Source: Pseudomonas fluorescens
GTDB lineage: Bacteria; Pseudomonadota; Gammaproteobacteria; Pseudomonadales; Pseudomonadaceae
Assembly: GCF_902497895.1 (NCBI RefSeq)
Contig: NZ_CABVHQ010000059.1
Location: 1-36,846 of the forward strand
DNA: 36,846 bases
Reading direction: 5' to 3'
The notes under the pieces are model-generated. The model worked only from the letters and a program-made list of their open reading frames with translations, had not been told where the DNA came from and did no database searches. Both the position numbers and the translations under genes were made by a program. Numbering within the stretch: the first letter of the stretch is position 1; each line of letters starts with the position of its first letter. Shown here one piece after another: positions 26,348-32,568 of this stretch.

Positions 26348-26469
26348 GTAGGGCTTGTGGCGGTGGACTAATTCAGGTGCCAACCGGGAAGTTGTCCCGG
26401 CAAGGGCGGGACCTTGTGGGAGCGGGCTTGCTCGCGAATGCTCCCTCACTAATGCCAGAGAACCCAGCC

Positions 26470-26608
26470 ATGAAATACTTGCCTCAGATTCTCCTGTTCG
26501 CTCTACCCCTGCCTTCGTCGCCAATGACGGCGGACGACATTCCCATGGTCATCAACGGCTGCGTCATCACCGAGTCCAGCCAATGCCCCGCCGCCAACCT
26601 GCATTCAG
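26470..26608 (+). pseudogene. 5' remnant of a pentapeptide-repeat protein gene
   Basis: ATG 26470 starts MKYLPQILLFALPLPSSP, a signal peptide, followed by DDIPMVINGC and ITESSQCPAANL. That is the opening I recall for the exported pentapeptide-repeat protein next to pedE in P. putida (PP_2673 type). Homology stops where a REP-like arm (26609-26635, ATCGCAGGCTTCGCCAGCTC) begins. The usual 200 or more residues of A(D/N)LxX repeats are missing. The start lacks a strong Shine-Dalgarno. Its presence, and the absence of any pedE between it and pedF, point to a deletion. Confidence 0.6.
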
Positions 26609-26635
26609 AAAATCGCAGGCTTCGCCAGCTCCTAC
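26609..26635 (+). repeat. REP-like arm at the pentapeptide break
   Basis: AAATCGCAGGCTTCGCCAGC then TCCTAC is a single, diverged REP arm. It sits exactly where the pentapeptide-repeat reading frame is lost. Confidence 0.6.
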
Positions 26636-26736
26636 GCCGAATGAGTACACCCGCAATCTCTTGCCGAACGGTCACAGCCGAAGGTGATCGCGACAAAAAA
26701 CACCACCCATAGATTTATCCGCCAGAGTGCCGACAT
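26632..26736 (-). CDS. Tiny Cys-containing membrane peptide (34 aa)
   Basis: 34 aa: MSALWRINLWVVFFVAITFG, then a short tail with CDRSARDCGC. It has one hydrophobic segment followed by three cysteines that could bind a metal or a thiol. It starts two bases after the stop of the preceding 40-aa ORF, which suggests coupling, but no independent Shine-Dalgarno is clear. The 3' end reaches the REP-like arm, so the true C-terminus could have been lost. Function unknown. Confidence 0.4.
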   Translation of the reverse strand: MSALWRINLWVVFFVAITFGCDRSARDCGCTHSA

Positions 26737-26738
26737 CC

Positions 26739-26861
26739 CTAGCGCCCCGGTGCCGCGGGCGTGACCAGTCCGGGCAAGACCGCCGGCGTGTGCAGTTTGT
26801 CCAGGCCGATCAGGCTCAGAATCAGCAGCAAGGGCAGCAGCAAAGCTTTGAGGATGCGCAT
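26739..26861 (-). CDS. Tiny hydrophobic peptide (40 aa)
   Basis: 40 aa: MRILKALLLPLLLILSLIGL then DKLHTPAVLPGLVTPAAPGR. The single N-terminal hydrophobic stretch is a signal anchor, and the rest is a Pro-rich periplasmic tail. GGAG lies about ten bases before the ATG. It is divergent from the ABC-type binding protein gene, with a shared motif in between (26928-26939), and a 34-aa ORF follows at once. I do not recognise the family. The Shine-Dalgarno, coupling and operator position argue for a real gene. Confidence 0.5.
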   Translation of the reverse strand: MRILKALLLPLLLILSLIGLDKLHTPAVLPGLVTPAAPGR

Positions 26862-26927
26862 GGCCGGTGATCTCCAAAGGTGATGGCCGTTACCGCCATG
26901 CTAGGACCATGACCAGTGCCATGGGTT

Positions 26928-26939
26928 ACTACCTTGGTA
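26928..26939 (+). promoter_or_regulatory. Shared operator-like motif, divergent promoter
   Basis: CTACCTTGGTAC lies between the 40-aa ORF (67 bp to its start) and the substrate-binding gene (80 bp to its start). It could serve both directions. It matches the consensus at all 12 positions. Confidence 0.6.
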
Positions 26940-27018
26940 CTGGCCGACTGGTACTTTCTGCATATTTCCCTGCACCCCGGCACTTCCTATGCTGACGCTA
27001 CCTGTAGTGGAGTGCCTT

Positions 27019-28203
27019 ATGCGCCAGCTTGTCAGTTACGCTTTGTTCTACCTGCTGGCGATTGCCAGCGCCGCGTTGCTGGCAACCCAGAGCCAGGCGG
27101 CCGACGCCGGCTTGCAGATCCCCATCGGTTACCTGGGCTATCGGCCAGATCCCGGCCCGCTGCTGTCGAACGTCATTCCCGAGCCGGTCGACGCCGGGCT
27201 GCGCGGAGCGGAACTGGCGATCAGCGACAGTAACAGCACCGGGCGTTTTCTCAACCAGAGCTACAGCCTGGTCAGCGCCAGCGTCGACAGCCCCGAAGCC
27301 TTGCTCGATGCAGCCAAGGCCCAGCATGCCCAAGGGCTGCGGCTGTTCGTGGTGAATGCCCCGGCCGATAGCCTGCGCCAACTCAGCGCCGCCCTGCCCG
27401 ACAGCCTGCTGTTCAATGCCGGCAGTGCCGATGACAGCCTGCGCAGCACCGACTGCCTGGCGAATGTGCTGCACAGCCTGCCGAGCCGGGCGATGCTCGC
27501 CGATGCCCTGGCGCAGTTTCTGGTGGTACGCAAATGGCAACGCGTGTTGCTGATCGTCGGCCCGACCCCGGACGACCAGGCCTATGCCGCCGCCCTGCGG
27601 CGGGCGGCGAAACGTTTCGGCTTGCAGATCGTCGCCGAGAAACCCTGGTCTTTCGACAATGACCAGCGCCGCAGCGCCCAGGCCGACATGCCGCTGTTCA
27701 CCCAGACCGCCGAATACGACGTGGTGCTGGTGGCCGACGAGCGCGGTGACTTTGGCGAATACGTGCCTTACCAGACCTGGTATCCGCGCCCGGTGGCCGG
27801 TACCCAGGGCCTGACCCCGACCGGTTGGCACAAGACCGTGGAAACCTACGGCGCGGCGCAGTTGCAGAAACGCTTCGAAGCCATGGCCGGACGCTGGATG
27901 AACGACCGTGATTTTGCCGCCTGGATCGCCGTGCGCAGCATTGCCAGCGCGGTGAGCAAATTGCGCCAGAGCGATGCCCAGGCGATTCGCCAACTGGCGC
28001 TGGGCGATCAGCTGCCACTGGATGGCTTCAAGGGTCGCAAGCTCAGTTATCGCACGTGGAACGGCCAGCTGCGCCAACCGATTCCGATCGTGCAACCGCG
28101 GGCGCTGGTCAGCACTTCGCCGCAAGAAGGTTTCCTGCACCCGTTCAATGAAATGGACAGCCTCGGCTACGACAAGCCTGAGGTGAGTTGCCGCTTCCCC
28201 TGA
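27019..28203 (+). CDS. ABC-type substrate-binding protein, PQQ alcohol dehydrogenase system
   Basis: 394 aa: signal peptide LVSYALFYLLAIASAALLA, then a periplasmic type I binding-protein fold (IGYLGYRPDP, NVLHSLPSRAMLADALAQFL, RVLLIVGPTPDDQAYAAALR). It belongs to the family annotated as the ABC substrate-binding component of the PQQ-dependent alcohol dehydrogenase system. ATG 27019 is chosen because GGAG is seven bases upstream and the signal peptide begins there. It is first in a four-gene unit with the beta-propeller, ATPase and permease. The ligand is unknown; an alcohol or aldehyde is likely from context. Confidence 0.85.
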   Translation: MRQLVSYALFYLLAIASAALLATQSQAADAGLQIPIGYLGYRPDPGPLLSNVIPEPVDAGLRGAELAISDSNSTGRFLNQSYSLVSASVDSPEALLDAAKAQHAQGLRLFVVNAPADSLRQLSAALPDSLLFNAGSADDSLRSTDCLANVLHSLPSRAMLADALAQFLVVRKWQRVLLIVGPTPDDQAYAAALRRAAKRFGLQIVAEKPWSFDNDQRRSAQADMPLFTQTAEYDVVLVADERGDFGEYVPYQTWYPRPVAGTQGLTPTGWHKTVETYGAAQLQKRFEAMAGRWMNDRDFAAWIAVRSIASAVSKLRQSDAQAIRQLALGDQLPLDGFKGRKLSYRTWNGQLRQPIPIVQPRALVSTSPQEGFLHPFNEMDSLGYDKPEVSCRFP

Positions 28204-28233
28204 TTCCCATAATGACAAAAAAAGGAACTTGCC

Positions 28234-29193
28234 ATGCGCCGCACCCTGCTTGCATCCGCCTTACTGCTTGCCACCGCGCCCGTGCTGGCGAGCACCGCCT
28301 GGGTCTCCAATGAAAAGGACAACAGCCTGAGCCTGATCGACCTGCAGACCCTGCAAGTCACCGAGACCCTGACGGTCGGCCAGCGCCCCCGCGGCCTGTT
28401 GCTGTCCCATGACAATACGCTGCTGTACATCTGCGCCAGCGACTCGGACCGGGTCCAGGTGATGGACGTCGCCACCCGCAAAATCATCAAGGAACTGCCG
28501 TCCGGCAAAGACCCCGAGCAGTTCGCCCTGCACCCCAATAACCGCTGGTTGTACGTGTCCAACGAAGACGATGCGCTGGTCACCGTGATCGATACCGAAA
28601 CTTCCAAGGTGCTGGCCCAGATCGGAGTCGGTGTCGAACCGGAAGGCATGGCGGTCAGCCCCGACGGAAAATGGGCGGTGAACACCAGCGAAACCACCAA
28701 CATGCTGCACTGGATCGACACCAGCACCCAGACCCTGGCCGACAGTACCCTGGTCGATCAGCGGCCACGTTTCGTCGAGTTCAATCAGGACGGCAAGCAG
28801 CTGTGGGCCTCGGCCGAAATCGGCGGCACCGTGACCATTCTCGACGTCGCCAGCCGGCAGGTCCTGAAAACCCTGAAATTCCAGATCAAGGGCGTGCACC
28901 CGGACAAGGTCCAGCCGGTTGGGGTCAAACTCAGCGCCGACGGCAAATACGCCTTCGTCGCCCTTGGCCCGGCGAACCATATCGCGGTGATCGATGCCAA
29001 GACCTTCGAGATTCTCGACTACCTGCTGGTGGGGCGCCGGGTCTGGCAGTTGGCGTTCACCCCGGATCAGAGTCAGTTGCTCGCCACCAATGGCGTCAGC
29101 GGCGATGTTTCGGTGATCGATGTGAACAGCCTCAAGGTCATCAAGTCGGTCAAGGTCGGGCGTTATCCATGGGGCGTGGTGGTGACCCCATGA
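28234..29193 (+). CDS. YVTN-family beta-propeller, PQQ catabolism-associated
   Basis: 319 aa: signal peptide MRRTLLASALLLATAPVLAS, then seven YVTN-type blades recognisable by repeated VSNEKDNSLSLID, LYVSNEDDALVTVIDTETSK and LATNGVSGDVSVIDVNSLK. It is periplasmic and is the family annotated as PQQ-dependent catabolism-associated beta-propeller. It may bind a redox partner or the ABC module. AGGAA precedes the ATG. The stop overlaps the start of the ATPase gene (ATGA), so the two are translationally coupled. Confidence 0.85.
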   Translation: MRRTLLASALLLATAPVLASTAWVSNEKDNSLSLIDLQTLQVTETLTVGQRPRGLLLSHDNTLLYICASDSDRVQVMDVATRKIIKELPSGKDPEQFALHPNNRWLYVSNEDDALVTVIDTETSKVLAQIGVGVEPEGMAVSPDGKWAVNTSETTNMLHWIDTSTQTLADSTLVDQRPRFVEFNQDGKQLWASAEIGGTVTILDVASRQVLKTLKFQIKGVHPDKVQPVGVKLSADGKYAFVALGPANHIAVIDAKTFEILDYLLVGRRVWQLAFTPDQSQLLATNGVSGDVSVIDVNSLKVIKSVKVGRYPWGVVVTP

Positions 29194-29924
29194 ACGCTCT
29201 GAAAGTATCCGACCTGAGCTTTGCCTACGGCCCCCGTGAAGCGCTGCGCCAGCTGACGTTCAGCCTTGAGCCTGGGCGTTTTGCCGCGCTGCTGGGGCCC
29301 AACGGTGCCGGCAAATCCACCTTGATCGCCCTGCTGACTCGCCTGTATGACCTGCAGCACGGTGACATTCGAGTCGGCGGCCATTCGCTGCGCAGCGCCC
29401 CGCGTCTGGCCTTGCGCCAATTGGGCGTAGTGTTTCAACAAAGCACCCTGGACCTGGACCTGAGCGTCGAGCAGAACCTGCGCTACCACGCTGCCTTGCA
29501 CGGCATGCCCAGGCAGCTGGCGAATGCCCGGGTCGAAGCCGAACTGGCGCGCCAGGCCTTGACCGAGCGCCGCCGTGAACGGGTCCGCGAACTCAATGGC
29601 GGCCACCGCCGACGAGTGGAAATTGCCCGCGCCTTGCTGCATGAGCCACGCCTCTTGCTGCTCGATGAAGCCAGCGTCGGCCTCGACCCGGCCAGTCGTC
29701 TGGCGCTCAACCAGCACATCCGCAGCCTGTGCCGGGATCAGGGTATCAGCGTGCTCTGGACCACCCATCTATTGGACGAAGTGCAGCCCAGCGATGACCT
29801 GCTGATTCTGCATCAAGGACGGCTGGTGGCCAGTGGTCTGGCGGATACCCTGAGCCTCGAACACGGCACTGACCTGAGCTCGGCATTCCAGCGTCTGACC
29901 ACTCCAGGAGTAGCGGCTCTATGA
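29190..29924 (+). CDS. ABC transporter ATP-binding protein, PQQ alcohol system
   Basis: 244 aa ABC ATPase. Walker A GPNGAGKST is at about residue 37, Q-loop FQQSTLD, Walker B LLLLDEAS, and switch His in WTTHLLDE. The signature motif reads LNGGHRRRVEIARALL, so Gln of LSGGQ is replaced by His and Ser by Asn. It is the ATPase of the PQQ-associated ABC-2 system, known in P. putida as part of the ped efflux module. The start ATG overlaps the upstream stop (ATGA) and its own stop overlaps the permease start, so the three genes form one unit. Confidence 0.9.
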   Translation: MNALKVSDLSFAYGPREALRQLTFSLEPGRFAALLGPNGAGKSTLIALLTRLYDLQHGDIRVGGHSLRSAPRLALRQLGVVFQQSTLDLDLSVEQNLRYHAALHGMPRQLANARVEAELARQALTERRRERVRELNGGHRRRVEIARALLHEPRLLLLDEASVGLDPASRLALNQHIRSLCRDQGISVLWTTHLLDEVQPSDDLLILHQGRLVASGLADTLSLEHGTDLSSAFQRLTTPGVAAL

Positions 29925-30712
29925 ACGCTTATTGGCAGTGTTTCAGCGGTATCGTCCTGCGCGAATGGCTGCGGTTTATCCTGCAGCGCACGCGTTTTCT
30001 CAGTGCGCTGGTGCGGCCCCTGTTGTGGCTGCTGGTGTTCGCCGCAGGGTTCCGGGCGGCGTTGGGCATCGCGATCATCGAGCCTTACGACACCTACATT
30101 CCCTATGAGGTCTACATCATCCCCGGGCTGGCATGCATGATCCTGCTGTTCAATGGCATGCAGGGCTCGCTGTCGATGGTCTATGACCGGGAAATGGGCA
30201 GCATGCGGGTGCTGTTGACCAGCCCCCTGCCCCGGGCCTTTCTGTTGGGCAGCAAACTGCTGGCGACCGCTTTGATCTCGCTGCTGCAGGTGTATGCCTT
30301 TCTCGCCATCGCCTGGGTCTACGGGGTGCAGCCGCCGGTCTTTGGCCTGTTGGCGGCCTTGCCGGCCTTGCTGCTGGTGGCGCTGATGCTCAGTGCCCTG
30401 GGATTGTTGCTGTCGAATGCCATCCGCCAACTGGAAAACTTTGCCGGGGTGATGAATTTTGTGATCTTCCCGCTGTTTTTCCTGTCTTCGGCGCTGTATC
30501 CACTGTGGAAAATGCGCGAATCCAGTGAATGGCTGTATTGGCTCTGCGCCCTCAGCCCCTTCACCCATGCCGTGGAACTGGTGCGCTTTGCCCTGTACGA
30601 ACGCCTGAACCTGTTGGCCTTGGCGGTGTGCCTGGGCTTGACGCTGCTATTTTCACTGCTGGCGGTGCTGACCTTCAATCCCCAGCATGCGGCGCTGCGC
30701 CGGGCTGGGTGA
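29921..30712 (+). CDS. pedC: ABC-2 type permease, PedC family
   Basis: 263 aa with six predicted membrane helices of the ABC-2 exporter type. Recognisable pieces are RFLSALVRPLLWLLVFAAGF, LACMILLFNGMQGS, VYDREMGSMRVLLTSPLPR and NFVIFPLFFLSSALYPLW. The family is annotated as the alcohol ABC transporter permease PedC. ABC-2 permeases export, so the module probably expels toxic alcohol or aldehyde, not import. It starts within the last codon of the ATPase gene (ATGA). A REP pair follows the stop. Confidence 0.9.
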   Translation: MNAYWQCFSGIVLREWLRFILQRTRFLSALVRPLLWLLVFAAGFRAALGIAIIEPYDTYIPYEVYIIPGLACMILLFNGMQGSLSMVYDREMGSMRVLLTSPLPRAFLLGSKLLATALISLLQVYAFLAIAWVYGVQPPVFGLLAALPALLLVALMLSALGLLLSNAIRQLENFAGVMNFVIFPLFFLSSALYPLWKMRESSEWLYWLCALSPFTHAVELVRFALYERLNLLALAVCLGLTLLFSLLAVLTFNPQHAALRRAG

Positions 30713-30750
30713 AGCATATATCGGCGATAGCGAGGTGAACGCAGCCCCCT

Positions 30751-30857
30751 GTAGGAGCTGGCGCAGCCTGCGATCTTTTCCGGCGGGCAGCGCGGTATCG
30801 CGGGGTTGTCATGGGGATTTTCAAGATCAAAAGATCGCAGCCTGCGGCAGCTCCTAC
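30751..30857. repeat. REP pair after pedC
   Basis: GTAGGAGCTGGCGCAGCCTG (from 30751) and GATCGCAGCCTGCGGCAGCT (to 30857) face each other with a loop of about 40 bp. It separates the ABC unit from the CRADCW gene. Confidence 0.8.
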
Positions 30858-30862
30858 AACTT

Positions 30863-30874
30863 TAGTACTGGTTT
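30863..30874 (+). promoter_or_regulatory. Weak copy of the shared motif, CRADCW gene
   Basis: TTAGTACTGGTT follows ACAACT and resembles the exaC copy (TTTGGTACTGGTTTTT) in its right half. It is about 75-85 bp upstream of the start at 30949. The left half does not match well, so this site is uncertain. Confidence 0.3.
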
Positions 30875-30948
30875 TCCTGTCTATCGTCGCATTCACAAAG
30901 CAGCAACACTGTCATGTAATGGGCCTATAAGAAAAAGGACCTCCTCCT

Positions 30949-31506
30949 ATGCTGCGTGCCCCGCGTCATTTGCTTCACCTCTCCCTGACAGTCTTGTCGC
31001 TGAGCCTGTTACTGGGCGTCGCACAGGCACAAACCGCGCTGTTTTCCCCTGCGGGTTATCGCACCAGTCTCTATCGCAGCCCGACCCCGGATCATCTCGA
31101 CGGCGGTCGGATCATCGACACCAAACATCTGCAAGCTTTGCTGGCCCAAACCCCAAGGCCAGTCCTGATCGACGTGTATCGTCGGCAATGGCTGCAGGGG
31201 CGTTTCATCGAAGACCAGCCCCACGCCAACCTGCCTGGCAGCCTCTGGCTGGCCAACACCGGTGACGGGGAACTGAGCCCGCCATGGCAGGACTATTTTG
31301 CCCGCAACTTGCAAAAAGCCGCGGCCGGGCGCAAGGATCAACCGGTAGTGTTCTACTGTCGCGCCGATTGCTGGTTGAGCTGGAACGCGGTAAAACGCGC
31401 CACTGAAATGGGTTATAAAGATGTGTATTGGTACCGCGATGGCCTGGATGCCTGGGAGGCGGCGAACCTGCCAGTGGAAGCGGCCCTGCCCGAACATTTC
31501 CCCTGA
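30949..31506 (+). CDS. Rhodanese-like protein with CRADCW motif, PQQ-associated
   Basis: 185 aa: signal peptide LTVLSLSLLLGVAQA, then a rhodanese-type domain that ends in VFYCRADCWLSWNAVKRA, with a Cys-x3-Cys-Trp active loop. It is the family annotated as PQQ-dependent catabolism-associated CXXCW motif protein. It is periplasmic and may handle a persulfide or thiol group for the quinoprotein system, which would suit the SoxYZ-like carrier in the same locus. AAAGGACC lies upstream. It is separated from erbR by about 55 bp and may share its transcript. Confidence 0.85.
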   Translation: MLRAPRHLLHLSLTVLSLSLLLGVAQAQTALFSPAGYRTSLYRSPTPDHLDGGRIIDTKHLQALLAQTPRPVLIDVYRRQWLQGRFIEDQPHANLPGSLWLANTGDGELSPPWQDYFARNLQKAAAGRKDQPVVFYCRADCWLSWNAVKRATEMGYKDVYWYRDGLDAWEAANLPVEAALPEHFP

Positions 31507-31562
31507 TGGGCGCTGCAGCGTGTTCCCGCCATACCATAATTAAAATAACGAGGTGAAAGGCC

Positions 31563-32228
31563 ATGTACAAAATTCTGATTGCCGACGATCACCCCCTGTT
31601 TCGCGAAGCCATCCATAACGTCATCAGCGATGGCTTTCCTGGCAGTGAAGTCATGGAGACCGCCGACCTGGACAGCGCCCTGGCGCTGACCCAGGAGCAT
31701 GACGATCTGGACCTGATCCTGCTCGACCTGAACATGCCCGGCATGCACGGCCTCAACGGCCTGATCAACCTGCGCAACGAGGCTCCGACCATTCCGGTGG
31801 TGATCGTCTCCGCCGAACAGGACAAGCAAGTCGTGCTGCAAGCCATCACCTATGGCGCGGTGGGTTTCATCACCAAGTCGTCGCCACGTACGCAAATGAC
31901 CGACGCCATCCAGCAGATCCTCAACGGCAACGTCTACCTGCCCTCGGACATCATTCGCACCCAGAAACCCGGTACCCGGCGCAGCATGAATGACATGCCG
32001 AACTTTGCCCCCGAACTGCTCCAGGCCTTGACCCGCAAGCAGCTGCTGGTGCTGGAACGGATGACCAAGGGCGAGTCGAACAAACAGATCGCCTACACCC
32101 TGGAAATCGCCGAAACCACGGTCAAGGCTCACGTTTCGGCGATCCTGCGCAAACTCAACGTGCACAATCGGGTGCAAGCGATTCTTAGTGCCGGGGATAT
32201 TGATTTTGCGGCGTATTTGCGGCGGTGA
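31563..32228 (+). CDS. erbR: LuxR-family response regulator ErbR/AgmR (PedR1)
   Basis: 221 aa NarL/FixJ-type response regulator. The receiver has Asp9-Asp10, phospho-acceptor Asp55 in LILLDLNMPG and Lys in FITKSS. The C-terminal helix-turn-helix has RKQLLVLERMTKGESNKQIA then ETTVKAHVSAILRKLN. It matches ErbR/AgmR, the activator of ethanol-oxidation (exa/ped/pqq) genes. The cognate kinases by context are ErcS and NahK, which are both encoded here. ATG 31563 has AAAGG/GAGGTG upstream. The recurrent palindromic motif of the locus is a plausible binding site, but this is inference. Confidence 0.92.
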   Translation: MYKILIADDHPLFREAIHNVISDGFPGSEVMETADLDSALALTQEHDDLDLILLDLNMPGMHGLNGLINLRNEAPTIPVVIVSAEQDKQVVLQAITYGAVGFITKSSPRTQMTDAIQQILNGNVYLPSDIIRTQKPGTRRSMNDMPNFAPELLQALTRKQLLVLERMTKGESNKQIAYTLEIAETTVKAHVSAILRKLNVHNRVQAILSAGDIDFAAYLRR

Positions 32229-32264
32229 GGTGAAATAACCCCAAGAGTCGGCGTCAAGGCAAAA

Positions 32265-32560
32265 AAGATCGCAGCCTGCGATCTTTTGGCGGTTCTGGAT
32301 TGCCCAGAAGCAAGATCAAAAGATCGCAGCCTGCGGCAGCTCCTACAAGGGGTGTGTTCATCCGGCAACCCATGGGTGTACACGGTCGGCATAGGAGCTG
32401 GCGAAGCCTGCGATCTTTTGGCGGTTCTGGAGATTGCCTGGAAGCAAGATCAAAAGATCGCAGCCTGCGGCAGCTCCTACAGGGGGATTTGTGTTCATCC
32501 TGCAACCCATGGATGTACACGGTCGGCGTAGGAGCTGGCGAAGCCTGCGATCTTTTGATC
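32265..32560. repeat. REP array (three units)
   Basis: REP arms at 32266-32290 and 32312-32347, an extended unit at 32352-32480 (GTGTTCATCCGGCAAC flank), and a third, partial unit from 32486 to about 32560. The last arm abuts the nahK stop at 32569. The array separates convergent erbR and nahK and probably ends transcription from both. Confidence 0.82.
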
Positions 32561-32568
32561 TTCCCTAT

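Noticed and set aside
26632..26877. 81-aa open frame on the minus strand
   Set aside because: Its first half overlaps the better-supported 40-aa signal-anchor peptide in another frame; only the internal ATG at 26736 was kept.
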